This document shows, piece after piece, positions 45,385 through 55,055 of a stretch of 64,000 nucleotides of DNA (position 1 is its first letter; each line of letters begins with the position of its first letter). Source of the stretch: Bacteroidota bacterium (GTDB lineage Bacteria; Bacteroidota; Bacteroidia; Chitinophagales; Saprospiraceae); NCBI GenBank assembly GCA_024743405.1, contig JANSWP010000001.1:62001-126000 (forward strand), in the 5' to 3' direction. The position numbers were made by a program, and so were the translations under genes. Below the pieces are notes generated by a model. It had not been told where the DNA came from. It was given only the letters and a program-made list of their open reading frames with translations, and did not search any database.

Positions 45385-48147
45385 TTACCTCACCAAATCA
45401 AACTTAACTCCCAAGTCAAACCGAGCATTGTAATATTCAGCCTGCATAGTGCGACTTGATACATTTTGGAAATATCTCAAAGGCTGATTCAACAAGTTAT
45501 TCCCATTGGCATAAATTACCAATCTATCCGAAATACTGTAGCTCAAATTGACATCCAAATAGGTTACTTGGTCATAATATCGATCTCCAAAAGCTTCGCT
45601 TCCAACTTCGTCAATAAAGTCACTTGCAAAATTGAAAGAAACTCTTGACGTGAAACGTTTTCCCTCATATGCCAACGAAGCATTCAAAGTGTGTTTAGGA
45701 GAACCGGGCAAAGCCAAAGTTTCATCCTCTCTGCCTTCAAAATTGAAATCGGTAATTTCAGAATCTGTAAACGTATAATTGAAGTAAACACCTAAACCAG
45801 ATAATGCCGGGGCAATGAAATCCAATTGGCGCTGGAAAGCAACCTCAAAACCAAAAAGAGAGGCATTACCACCATTTATTGGTTGAGAAAAAGAAGCCCA
45901 TTCTGTACCCTCAAAAGTATAATCATCAAAGGTTTGGTTAACAATAAAATCGCTGATGTCTTTATAAAAAACACCTCCAGAAATAATCCCCACACTACCA
46001 AAATAATGCTCTGCCATAAAGTCAAGATTAACGGAAGTTGTCGCCTCTAAACTGGGGTTTCCGATTGATAACTCTTCACCGTCTTCAATTTCACGGAAAG
46101 GCACCAAATCAAAATAATTTGGCCGGGCTAATGTATTGGTATAAGCCAATCGCAATACAGATCGAGGAGCAAGATTATATTTCAAGTGTAATCCCGGTAA
46201 GAAATTAATATAATCACTTACAGACATTGGTGTTGCATCCAATGTTCCCTCAGCATCATCAAATTGAAAACCTTCATATTCAAGATTTGTCTGCTCTACT
46301 CGAACACCTCCAACTACTAAAAAATTCTCTCCAATGTTTTGCTCCAGCATGGCATAACCTCCGTAAATATCTTCCGAAGCAGTGAAATTCCCTGCCAATT
46401 CACTTAAATCTTGTTCTCCCTCAAAAGTTGAGCCGTTCAAATCCAAATCGCCCAGAAATTCTTTTGTCGTAAAAGAACCGATTGTATAATCGCCAGCGAG
46501 GAAATTGTCTTTTGACAAATCTTCAGTAGTCGCAACACCTAATTTAAAAACGCTATCATCTAAAGGTCCATATTCGTAAAAATCATTGCTTCGATTTTTT
46601 GACTTGGTTCTGATACGTGCACCAAATTTGATACTGCTTTGGTTTTTTCCGTTTGCTAACGGCAATTCAAAATCCAACCGACCATTCATGTCTTCATCTT
46701 CCGTAAATTGAAACTCTTCGGTAATTTCACTCAATTCCCAAGATTCACTTGGGTTTTGGAATGTAGACTCAACTGCCTGAACGAACGGTTCTTCAGGGTT
46801 GGAAAAATCAACATTTACAGGTACTGTGCCGTCCGTAGCGATTTCGAAATATCGTTCATTTGGTCTTTCTTCCGAAGCCTTTGCATAATTGGCAGACCAG
46901 TCCATTCTTAGTTTGCCAAAAAGGTGATTTCCAGAAAGCGAGAAATTCATCATTTCCTGATCTTCCAATCGAGCATATTTAATATCGTCCGTGCCTCCTT
47001 TCGTTTGGCGTTCCAATGCTGCGATCCATTGACCTCCGTCATTTTCGATATCTTTATAAACCGCTCGATATCTGTTTTCCCAATCCTTTCGTTTGTTATA
47101 GATTCCTTTTAAGAATAGTGTATGATTGTCATTTAATTCATAATCCAAGGAAAGCGAATAACTTTGACGAATTCTTTGCAAATAATACTGTCGAATTTGG
47201 ATTTCTTCGGACCAAAACTCTTCTCCTTTATCAAAAACATCATTTCCGTTGGCATCGTCATAAGTCCATTCGGATTCTAAATTATCCGAACCCAAATTAT
47301 TATCAAAATAAGAAGCACTCAATATCAATCCAAGTTTATCATTGGCAATGCGGTCACCAAAAATCAAAGAACCATTAAATGTGGGCTCTTCTGCCAAAAT
47401 ATTATAACCACCCCCGATTGTACCCGAAACTCTTTGCTCATATGGAGCAGCTCTCGTTACCAAGTTGACAGAACCCCCAATCGCATCCGCATCCATGTCG
47501 GGCGTCACTGCCTTACTTACTTCGACAGCCTGAATCATATCAGAAGGAATTAAATCTAACTGGATGGAACGAATTTCCGCCTCTGCGGAAGGGATCCTTT
47601 CGCCGTTAATGGTTATGGAATTTAATTGTGGGGCAGTCCCTCGAATATTTCCAAAACGAGCCTCGCCCTGGTCATATTGAACATTAACTCCCGGAACTCT
47701 TTTCAACGCATCACCAATATTCGCATCCGGAAAACGACCGATTTGGTCGGCAGCAATGATGTTTGTAATGTTATAATTGGACAATTGATTACTCAAAGCC
47801 CGCGCCTGTCCTCTAAGTTGAGAAGTCACGACAACTTCTTTGAGACTCACACCGGGACTTAGCTCAAAATCCAAATTAGTATTTTTCCCTTCGGCAATTG
47901 TTACTTCTGACTCCTGGTCTTCAAAACCGATAAAAGAAACTTTAACCGTGTAAGTTCCTTCTTCTAAATTCAAAATTGCGTAAAAGCCCTCTTCATTAGC
48001 AATGGTTCCTCTAACACCGTCAATAACTACGGTTGCACCCGCCAAAGGCAATTTAGATTCATCAACAATTCGCCCGCTAAAAATACCCGATTGAGCATTT
48101 AATCCAAGGCTAAAAATCAAACAAATTAGTGAGAAAAAAAATTTCAT
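45385..48147 (-). CDS. TonB-dependent receptor with carboxypeptidase-regulatory-like domain
   Basis: A 920-residue outer-membrane active transporter. It has a signal peptide (KFFFSLICLIFSLGLNAQSG) and a CarboxypepD_reg-like beta domain (GRIVDESKLPLAGATVVIDG ... VRGTIANEEGFYAIL) at about 24-105. The plug is at about 120-230 (IGRFPDANIGDALKRVPGVN, then TPQLNSITINGERIP-type and AVEVSKAVTPDMDADAIGGS). A long 22-strand barrel ends in a terminal aromatic-type strand (ARFDLGVKFDLVR). This is the CirA-like subgroup often found with enzymes that process the imported substrate. The adjacent downstream phytase suggests phytate-derived phosphate; substrate is inference. Confidence 0.92.
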   Translation of the reverse strand: MKFFFSLICLIFSLGLNAQSGIFSGRIVDESKLPLAGATVVIDGVRGTIANEEGFYAILNLEEGTYTVKVSFIGFEDQESEVTIAEGKNTNLDFELSPGVSLKEVVVTSQLRGQARALSNQLSNYNITNIIAADQIGRFPDANIGDALKRVPGVNVQYDQGEARFGNIRGTAPQLNSITINGERIPSAEAEIRSIQLDLIPSDMIQAVEVSKAVTPDMDADAIGGSVNLVTRAAPYEQRVSGTIGGGYNILAEEPTFNGSLIFGDRIANDKLGLILSASYFDNNLGSDNLESEWTYDDANGNDVFDKGEEFWSEEIQIRQYYLQRIRQSYSLSLDYELNDNHTLFLKGIYNKRKDWENRYRAVYKDIENDGGQWIAALERQTKGGTDDIKYARLEDQEMMNFSLSGNHLFGKLRMDWSANYAKASEERPNERYFEIATDGTVPVNVDFSNPEEPFVQAVESTFQNPSESWELSEITEEFQFTEDEDMNGRLDFELPLANGKNQSSIKFGARIRTKSKNRSNDFYEYGPLDDSVFKLGVATTEDLSKDNFLAGDYTIGSFTTKEFLGDLDLNGSTFEGEQDLSELAGNFTASEDIYGGYAMLEQNIGENFLVVGGVRVEQTNLEYEGFQFDDAEGTLDATPMSVSDYINFLPGLHLKYNLAPRSVLRLAYTNTLARPNYFDLVPFREIEDGEELSIGNPSLEATTSVNLDFMAEHYFGSVGIISGGVFYKDISDFIVNQTFDDYTFEGTEWASFSQPINGGNASLFGFEVAFQRQLDFIAPALSGLGVYFNYTFTDSEITDFNFEGREDETLALPGSPKHTLNASLAYEGKRFTSRVSFNFASDFIDEVGSEAFGDRYYDQVTYLDVNLSYSISDRLVIYANGNNLLNQPLRYFQNVSSRTMQAEYYNARFDLGVKFDLVR

Positions 48148-48449
48148 GGTTCAATTTAATTTAAAATAAAAATATTGGATCCAATCTTTCAAAAGACTGA
48201 AAAACAATGATTTATCTCTGATTTTTCTATAAAAATCCTTTTTATAATTGACCACAAAAGTAGATTGGCAATATTAGCGGAGACTCAGATTTGTATTAAG
48301 TTCGAGTAAAGATTTGAGGCAATATTTTAAATAATTGTTTCGAAGATTCAATTTCAATTTTTCTTTTCTTAATCCCGTCTTAATCTTCACTTTACGTTGC
48401 TGACAAAACTTAGGGACTTCGCAATTATCACTACTTTAATTACCCTTAA
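48148..48449. other. TonB receptor upstream region
   Basis: No gene seen. CAAAAGTA (48255-48262, TACTTTTG on the minus strand) matches the -7 consensus and would give the TonB receptor mRNA a leader of about 100 nt. The rest is AT-rich spacer. Confidence 0.45.
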
Positions 48450-48629
48450 CACTCAATTCATTTTGCAGCGCTTACCGCTCCGAGATTAGATTATCCATTG
48501 GAGAATACCGTCACAGATGTTGAAAATATTTTCACAGGTTTAAGAATAGAAATTAGTCCTAATCCATCAGATGAAAAATCAAGGCTCGCACGGAATACAC
48601 GGAAAATCCCTAGATTCTCTTTGGAATGA
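48450..48629 (+). pseudogene. Remnant of a type IX secretion C-terminal sorting domain
   Basis: A stop-to-stop frame without start codon encodes ALTAPRLDYPLENTVTDVE, NIFTGLRIEISPNPSDEK and then unrelated basic residues up to TGA (48627-48629). The block "ISPNPS" after a short linker is the start of the T9SS type A sorting domain carried by many secreted Bacteroidota proteins. The rest of the domain and the parent protein are absent. I read it as a decayed fragment. An accidental match over about 20 residues cannot be excluded. Confidence 0.4.
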
Positions 48630-48773
48630 TGTATGCCAATGCAGTCAAAATAGTTAAAAAAAGAGACAATCCGCTATAGAAAAAATCACTTCGGAAGGCG
48701 GGATTTATTCAAATTTGACGGGCTAATTTAAGAAGCTGTTTCAAAACCTAAACCGTTTCCGAATTATAGCGAT

Positions 48774-49037
48774 TCATTTTCGCAATAGAATCATTTGAAA
48801 AGGACGAAGTGGACTCTGATTTTCTTTTAACATCCGTGCCTCTAGGTTCTCTACTATACTTTTTAACACTGTCCCTTCAGGCAATTTCTTGATGGGTTTC
48901 ATTTCTTTATGAATTTTTAATTCCTTCTGAAAATCAGCATCTTTCATGCGTTCTTCAAAAATCATTTCCTCCTCCTCGGTCAATTCATGAAGTAGATATC
49001 TATCAATTAATTCTAAATCATTCGGATCATCTGGCAT
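48774..49037 (-). CDS. Short anti-sigma-like protein, possibly truncated
   Basis: An 87-residue frame beginning MPDDPNDLELIDRYLLHELT, then EEEEMIFEERMKDADFQKEL. This is the N-terminal cytoplasmic helical domain typical of Bacteroidota anti-sigma or FecR-like proteins. The expected membrane helix is missing and the protein ends SPLRPFQMILLRK. It resembles the N-terminus of the anti-sigma-like protein at 40.7 kb. No sigma gene is beside it. Beside the T9SS remnant in an otherwise empty kilobase, it may be a truncated gene. Confidence 0.5.
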   Translation of the reverse strand: MPDDPNDLELIDRYLLHELTEEEEMIFEERMKDADFQKELKIHKEMKPIKKLPEGTVLKSIVENLEARMLKENQSPLRPFQMILLRK

Positions 49038-49282
49038 AGAAAAATTAATTGATTCTAAACCAATTATTAGTTAATGCACTTCCGCTTCTCTGACAAATTT
49101 AGTGGAGGAGTTTCAGAGAGTATGTTTGGAATTTGTGTTTGAGTGATTTTTTGAGGAAATATTATTTTGAAAGAGGCATTTTTCGCCGTCAAATACGGGC
49201 AATTTTAGGAGAAAAATAACGCTATGCAAAATGATATTTACCGAAAAATCGCCAAAATCAAAATTCAAACATACTCTGACAC

Positions 49283-52200
49283 CTAAAACGACAATTTATC
49301 CACCGCTTTCCATGGGTTTAATCTTTTAAAATCAATATGGAAACTGATTCTGCTCCAATAGTTCCCTTTTCCTTTATATAGGCTACGTAAACCATTTGGG
49401 TCAGGTTCGCCAGATACTTCCAACGTACCATTTTTTGAATTAATGACCGGCAAATAAACACCTACAATACCATCAAAAAAGTCCAACGTAAAACCTCCAC
49501 TCCACCATAGTTTTTGGTCAAAAGTAGCCTCTGAATTAATAGCACGTTTATCACTAAAATACCCTAGATCAAAATAAGGCTTTAGAGGTAAATTTAAGGG
49601 TAGGTTTTGTGGTAAGTCTGATTTCAGATTAACCGCAAAAATAAAATTATTACTTCTCCCCAAAGATTGTGCACCTCCTAAAGCAGCCTTCATCCCACCT
49701 TCATTTATATGTATTTGTTGAGACCAAAATCCATCTTGTTCATTTCTTCCAAAATAAGAATCATCATATCTATAATCATTAAATCCTTGTGAAGTCAGGC
49801 TGAAAGAATTGAAAATATGAGAAAAACCGTCTCGCAAAGTGTTTTGAATAAAAGCGCCTGCAAAAATTCGGACATCAAAACTTCTATTGAATGCATAAGT
49901 ATATTCAATATTATATTCTAAAGAAGCTTTCAAGTAACTCTGATCACGCATAAGGGCATCTGTAAATTGAGCCCTTTCCAAACTCACATTAAACGTATAA
50001 GGATTAAGTGCTCGACGCATTTCGGCTGTGTAAGACAGTTCATGAATCCAAATATCCCCAAAAACATTACCTGTGTAAACAGCCCCAAATGGTTCCTTTT
50101 GTTCAAAAACCGTTTGCTCTTGATTCAACCAAATACTTCGAAATTGGGCACTACGATATAGATTGGAGACTGGTGACTTTCTGAAATTAACGGAAATAGA
50201 AGGTTGTATTTTTAAATACTTCAAACCCGTGTCTGCAAAACCTGTTTCTGTTTTTAGAGAGTCTCGATCATCAAAATTGAAGCTCTTTATCTGTGCACCA
50301 ATACTCACTTTTTGAAACACCCCTTTCTTGGGATATATATTATAGGCCACATTTCCGACACCATTCAAATCTTTGGTTTTGAAAGAATAAGCAGGCATCA
50401 CAAAGTATTCAAATTTTCTCGAAGGTATAGTCGTATTATATAATGCCAATGCCGGCATAAATTTGTCATAGTTGTTCCAAAGAGGGATTGGCAAGAAAAA
50501 AAGATTTGATTTTTCAGCAGACTCTATATTTCCTAATAATTTTAATGAAAACGGTTCTGTTTTTTTTAGTAAACCACTTGTTTTATAATTATTATTTTTT
50601 CTATTGACTTCTAACATTTTATGGTTAGCATCAATCACTATTTTATCATAATCTCCTGATGGAAAATCAATGGTTTTTTCACCTTCAAAACCTTCAAACC
50701 ATTGTGTATTCACAACAACTCCGTCTTTCACACCTGAAATTGAAAAAGGAGCATTGATTTCCCCCTTATTTTGAATTTTAACGCTTAAGTCCTCTCTTTT
50801 AGACACGCTTTTTATTGCATAATCGATATGATCTGTTGAATTAATATATCCATCAAAGAACCAAGTCAAGTCTTTTCCACTTTCGGATTCAAAATGCGTT
50901 CTCAAATCATTTGGTGAAGGATGCTTGAATTTCCATTTTTCATAATAAGTATGCATGATCGCATCAAATCTTTCTGTACCCAGATAATGCTCTAAGTGCC
51001 CAAAAACCAGCCCTGGTTTGACATACGCACCTAAACCATAATTCAACATAGTATAATCATTGGAAGGCGTTTCTGGCGATTGATCAACTCTTCGTCGAGC
51101 TTGGAGTTGATAAAAAACTTCATAAGGATGTATATCCGAAAGAAAAAATTTGGGGATTTCAAACGGTATAATATCATCATAATGTTGAGTCATATAACGA
51201 TATTCTATGTAAGAGTTCATCCCTTCATCCATCCATGGGTGATCTCGTTCATTGGATGCTAAAATTCCATAAAACCAATTGTGCCCGACCTCATGTGTAA
51301 TCACTTCATCAAGATCTATTGCTGCATTATTGGAACCAATGACCGTAATCATGGGATATTCCATTCCCCCACCAGCACTTAGTGCACTGTGGACCGCCGT
51401 TGCCTGTGGCCATGGATATTCGCCAACCTTTTCAGAATAGAATTTTACAGAACGATTGACGTATTCAATACTTTTTTCCCAAAGGTGTGCCTCAGAGTTA
51501 GTGAACATAGTCCATGAATCGACTTTTTGACCAGAGGTCAATGTAATTTCATCTTTTTGAACATGAAAACGCTTATCAGCAAACCAAGCAAAGTCATGAA
51601 CATTTTCGGCCGTATATCGAATGGTTTTAATATTTTCTGAAGATTTTGGAAAAGTATCTAAACGAGCCAAATAATTTTCAATTTGAAAATCTGCTTTAAA
51701 TTGTTTTTGCATATTTTCAAAAAACACCTTTGTCTCTTCGACTTTTCTACTCAAAAAATCTTTTTCTGATGCTGTTTGAATTTCGCCAGTTGCACCAACC
51801 ACATAATTTTCAGGTAAGGTTATTTGTACATCGAAAGATCCAAATTCTGAATAAAACTCCCCCATATCCAAATAAGGCATTGGGTGCCAACCATCTTTAT
51901 CATAAACCGCAGGTTTAGGGTACCATTGAGTCATTTGATAAGAGGTTTTTACATGTCCAAGACGAGAAAAGGAAGCTGGAATTTTTAGTATAAAAGGAGT
52001 GGAAATGGTGATTTTTTCTCCTGATTTTAGAGGATTATTCAACATCAACTTCGCAATATCTTCATTCTTTTTAGTCAAATCCCAACTAATATCTTGTCCA
52101 TTCACTTGGAAGTTCAAATTATCATAAAAGCCAAATTGGCTATCTTTGGCGAAATAAAACCGCGTACTCCCCTCTCTTAACTTTTGTTTGGCAAATGCCG

Positions 52201-52426
52201 TATTGATATTTTTGAAGGCGTTGCCCCATAGGTGCATATAAATAAAAGTTAGATCATCGGGTGAGTTATTTATATATTCCATTTCGATCGTACCCGTTAA
52301 GGTGTGATCAGTATCATTGAGGTTGCATTCGATTTTATAATTGACTTCTTGCTGGAAATAATCTTTTTGAGCAAATAGTGTCAAATTGATAAAAAGAAGC
52401 GTGAAAAGAAAGACTAGTTTTTTCAT
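49283..52426 (-). CDS. Secreted M1-family metallopeptidase with long C-terminal barrel-like domain
   Basis: A zinc aminopeptidase-type protein of 1047 residues. It has a signal peptide (KLVFLFTLLFINLTLFAQKD), an N-terminal beta domain (GTIEMEYINNSPDDLTFIYM) and the catalytic domain with AGGGMEYPMITVIG. The zinc motif HEVGHNWFYGI near residue 377 and the third ligand Glu in WMDEGMNSYIEYRY lie about 20 residues apart. After about residue 620 the sequence is rich in short alternating strands with aromatic residues (NLYRSAQFRSIWLNQEQTVF, YAFNRSFDVRIFAGAF). It looks like an outer-membrane-barrel-type extension found in some Bacteroidota M1 peptidases. It is divergent from the small secreted protein gene. 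Confidence 0.88.
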   Translation of the reverse strand: MKKLVFLFTLLFINLTLFAQKDYFQQEVNYKIECNLNDTDHTLTGTIEMEYINNSPDDLTFIYMHLWGNAFKNINTAFAKQKLREGSTRFYFAKDSQFGFYDNLNFQVNGQDISWDLTKKNEDIAKLMLNNPLKSGEKITISTPFILKIPASFSRLGHVKTSYQMTQWYPKPAVYDKDGWHPMPYLDMGEFYSEFGSFDVQITLPENYVVGATGEIQTASEKDFLSRKVEETKVFFENMQKQFKADFQIENYLARLDTFPKSSENIKTIRYTAENVHDFAWFADKRFHVQKDEITLTSGQKVDSWTMFTNSEAHLWEKSIEYVNRSVKFYSEKVGEYPWPQATAVHSALSAGGGMEYPMITVIGSNNAAIDLDEVITHEVGHNWFYGILASNERDHPWMDEGMNSYIEYRYMTQHYDDIIPFEIPKFFLSDIHPYEVFYQLQARRRVDQSPETPSNDYTMLNYGLGAYVKPGLVFGHLEHYLGTERFDAIMHTYYEKWKFKHPSPNDLRTHFESESGKDLTWFFDGYINSTDHIDYAIKSVSKREDLSVKIQNKGEINAPFSISGVKDGVVVNTQWFEGFEGEKTIDFPSGDYDKIVIDANHKMLEVNRKNNNYKTSGLLKKTEPFSLKLLGNIESAEKSNLFFLPIPLWNNYDKFMPALALYNTTIPSRKFEYFVMPAYSFKTKDLNGVGNVAYNIYPKKGVFQKVSIGAQIKSFNFDDRDSLKTETGFADTGLKYLKIQPSISVNFRKSPVSNLYRSAQFRSIWLNQEQTVFEQKEPFGAVYTGNVFGDIWIHELSYTAEMRRALNPYTFNVSLERAQFTDALMRDQSYLKASLEYNIEYTYAFNRSFDVRIFAGAFIQNTLRDGFSHIFNSFSLTSQGFNDYRYDDSYFGRNEQDGFWSQQIHINEGGMKAALGGAQSLGRSNNFIFAVNLKSDLPQNLPLNLPLKPYFDLGYFSDKRAINSEATFDQKLWWSGGFTLDFFDGIVGVYLPVINSKNGTLEVSGEPDPNGLRSLYKGKGNYWSRISFHIDFKRLNPWKAVDKLSF

Positions 52427-52488
52427 GTTTTGAATTATTACCGAGGTATATTTTTTTGAAAAGAAAGCAAAATTATCAAAAACACATT

Positions 52489-53043
52489 ATGAAAAGGATT
52501 CTCCTTCTGACTTTTATAGGAATTTTCAGTTTTCACATAGGACAAGCTAACAATCCCATAGATTCTGTAGATTTTCCAAAATCTTGGGAAGGCATCTGGA
52601 AGGGTGAATTAGAAATTTTCAATGGTATGGGTAAAGTACAATCCTTACCTATGGAATTACATATATTTCCCAATGACACCTCAGTAGTTCGATGGTCTTG
52701 GACAATCATTTATGGCGAAGATAAGGAGGCTGGAAAACGAGATTATGAGTTAATTGAAAAAGACAAATCAAAAGGAATTTATTTAGTTGATGAAAAAAAC
52801 ACCATCGTGTTGGATGGATTCTTATTAGGTGGAAAGTTTTTTGAACGCTTTGAAGTAATGGGTAATCTTTTGATGACTTCGACGGAGAAAGTGAATGAAA
52901 ATGAGTTGGTTTGGGAAATAATCTCAGGAAAGTTAACACCAATTAGCACTACAGGAGATCAAGATTTTGAAGGCGAAGAAATACCTCCTGTGAATGGATA
53001 TGGAATCAATATTCTGCAAAGAGCCAGACTTAAAAAAGTTTAG
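52489..53043 (+). CDS. Secreted protein of unknown function
   Basis: A 184-residue protein from ATG 52489 (an in-frame TTG at 52456 is rejected because the signal peptide starts here: KRILLLTFIGIFSFHIGQAN). The mature part contains SWEGIWKGELEIFNGMGKVQ, MELHIFPNDTSVVRWSWTII and VDEKNTIVLDGFLLGGKFFE. It is a probable lipocalin-like beta structure of the type found in many hypothetical exported proteins. I do not recognise a named family. It is divergent from the M1 peptidase gene and convergent with the PorT-like gene, with a hairpin between. Confidence 0.75.
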   Translation: MKRILLLTFIGIFSFHIGQANNPIDSVDFPKSWEGIWKGELEIFNGMGKVQSLPMELHIFPNDTSVVRWSWTIIYGEDKEAGKRDYELIEKDKSKGIYLVDEKNTIVLDGFLLGGKFFERFEVMGNLLMTSTEKVNENELVWEIISGKLTPISTTGDQDFEGEEIPPVNGYGINILQRARLKKV

Positions 53044-53065
53044 TTTTAAGACTTTACTAAAATTA

Positions 53066-53103
53066 GAGGAGGTCTACTCAGTAGTTCGAGAAGACCTCCT
53101 CCA
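53066..53103. terminator. Terminator hairpin between convergent genes
   Basis: GGAGGTCT (53068-53075) pairs with AGACCTCC (53092-53099), extended outward. On the minus side the tail is moderately T-rich (TAATTTTAG). Confidence 0.55.
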
Positions 53104-53127
53104 ATATAGGGTATCGTTTGAGTATAT

Positions 53128-53829
53128 TTAGAAATAAACCCCTGCTCTAAAAGTAATATTATGCATTTTTACCTTTGACCGGTCTGCCGCATAATTATCG
53201 GTGATGTCTGTAAAATATTGTTGGTAAGCTAGTCCTGCTACTACTACAGTATTGGCACTCACGTTATATTCCCAACCAACGCCACCACCCCAAGATAACG
53301 CGAGAAAATTCACTTCTTTTTTGACATCAACTTTATCAACTTCAGTATCTATTATCGTACCACGCGCTTGAGTATTGATCCCGAGTGTAAAGACAGGAAC
53401 CTCAAAATAAAACCCTGAATGACTACCAGCTGTCTTTGTCCCTGTTCTCAGTTTCAACCCAAAAGGGATCTCCACATATTGTATGTGGTATTGAAAATCA
53501 TTAAGAGGTTGAACTTCAGGAATATTGGTTTGAGAGCGATTCCATAATTCGCCACCATTATCATGAAGTAAGGTTCCACCATGATTAAATGCAAACCCAA
53601 TTCCGCTAATCAAAGCATACCTTTCATGAAAATAGAATTCACCTATAACTCCTAACTTCAAACCAAAATTATTTCCATTTTCATTGATGGTATTATCCTC
53701 TGATGTAAGCCATGAAAAATTAGGACTTATTTGAATACCAATTCTAATTTCTTCTGGATCAAATTTCTGAGCCCAACTAAATTGAGCGAGACCTATCAAA
53801 AGAGCAATTAAAGCAACAATTTTTTTCAT
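53128..53829 (-). CDS. Outer-membrane beta-barrel protein (PorT-like)
   Basis: A 233-residue protein with a signal peptide (KKIVALIALLIGLAQFSWAQ). A small outer-membrane barrel follows: IRIGIQISPNFSWLTSEDNT, GLKLGVIGEFYFHERYALIS, YVEIPFGLKLRTGT and a terminal VKMHNITFRAGVYF ending in an aromatic residue. The YVEIPxxLKxR block is typical of the "porin family"/PorT-type proteins of Bacteroidota. Not specifically the T9SS PorT; the function is unknown. It lies divergent from GldB. Confidence 0.8.
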   Translation of the reverse strand: MKKIVALIALLIGLAQFSWAQKFDPEEIRIGIQISPNFSWLTSEDNTINENGNNFGLKLGVIGEFYFHERYALISGIGFAFNHGGTLLHDNGGELWNRSQTNIPEVQPLNDFQYHIQYVEIPFGLKLRTGTKTAGSHSGFYFEVPVFTLGINTQARGTIIDTEVDKVDVKKEVNFLALSWGGGVGWEYNVSANTVVVAGLAYQQYFTDITDNYAADRSKVKMHNITFRAGVYF

Positions 53830-53961
53830 TGAAATTTGTTTTAAAAAGTGTTTGGGTAATGTGATTCTTATTTAATAAATAACAACAATCACATTCAGCA
53901 ACAACAATTTTTATAAGTTCGCGCCTCAAATTTTCATTCATTCAATATTTTAAATAAAAAA

Positions 53962-55011
53962 ATGAGATCCATTAATATATATTTTCTCGGCTTAGCTGTC
54001 TCTTTTTTGCTTTTCGCCTGTCAACCGGACAAAGGTAAAGAGATTCCTGATGTTTCACATATTCCAATGGACATTGAAATTCGAAGATTTGATAAAGACC
54101 TCTTCGAAATGGATACTTTACAGTTGGAAAATGGTCTTTCAGCATTAGCGGCAAAATATCCTGAATTTGGGAATATTTATTTTGGGCAAATTTTGGGTTC
54201 GACCGATGAAAGAATTGCGCCTGAAGGTCACTCTGCTTATGTAAAAGGATTCATTTCACACCCTGCCCCACGACAGTTATTTGATACCACTCAAATCGTT
54301 TTCCCCGAAGCTGAAATACAAAAATTGGAAGTTGAATTTGAACAAGCTTTCCAATTTCTAAAATACTATTTCCCCAATCAAATCATTCCACCACACATCA
54401 CCACTTTCATTTCCGAATATACCATTGCTGCATTTGTCTACAAAGACAATGCCCTTGCACTCGGATTAGATTTCTTTCTGGGAGCTGAGCACCCTTATAT
54501 TGATTATAATCCTGGCAATCCCCATTTTTCTCAGTACTTGGTTCGCACATTTAACAAAGAACATGTAGTTCTAAAAACTTTAAAACCACTCATTAAGGAT
54601 ATCCTTGGAAACCCAAGAGGTAACCGCCTGATAGACCATATGATCCATAATGGTAAAGAATTATACCTTTTGAGCCATATTTTACCAAATGAACCGGACA
54701 GTGTCATCTTGGAATATTCCAAACCACAAGTTGAATGGGTCTATGCAAACGAAAAGGAAATCTGGCATCATTTCCTCCGGGAAGACCTGCTCTATTCTAC
54801 AGACATACAAGAATTTAAAAAACTAATTGATTATAGTCCACATTCTCCTGGAATGCCAAAAGAAGCACCTGGGAGAACAGCTAATTGGATTGGTTTTCAA
54901 ATGGTTAATAGCTATATGAAGCGTTATCCTGAGACAACTTTTGAAGAATTGATTGGGCTACAAGATGCTCAAGCATTAATGGATCAATCGAGATATAAAC
55001 CAGCTAGGTAA
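53962..55011 (+). CDS. gldB: GldB-family gliding-motility lipoprotein
   Basis: A 349-residue lipoprotein with a signal peptide and lipobox (GLAVSFLLFACQPDKG). Its body matches GldB: MDIEIRRFDKDLFEMDTLQL, LAAKYPEFGNIYFGQILG, then FISEYTIAAFVYKDNALALG, LDFFLGAEHPYIDY and APGRTANWIGFQMVNSYMKR. GldB is needed for gliding in flavobacteria, and homologues occur widely in Bacteroidota, including non-gliding species. The DUF2268-like fold suggests a degenerate peptidase. Here the gene is alone, without other gld genes. Motility itself is not shown. Confidence 0.85.
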   Translation: MRSINIYFLGLAVSFLLFACQPDKGKEIPDVSHIPMDIEIRRFDKDLFEMDTLQLENGLSALAAKYPEFGNIYFGQILGSTDERIAPEGHSAYVKGFISHPAPRQLFDTTQIVFPEAEIQKLEVEFEQAFQFLKYYFPNQIIPPHITTFISEYTIAAFVYKDNALALGLDFFLGAEHPYIDYNPGNPHFSQYLVRTFNKEHVVLKTLKPLIKDILGNPRGNRLIDHMIHNGKELYLLSHILPNEPDSVILEYSKPQVEWVYANEKEIWHHFLREDLLYSTDIQEFKKLIDYSPHSPGMPKEAPGRTANWIGFQMVNSYMKRYPETTFEELIGLQDAQALMDQSRYKPAR

Positions 55012-55055
55012 AATGCAAAATTTAAAGCTATTTGCGCTAGGATTACTGAAGTCTA

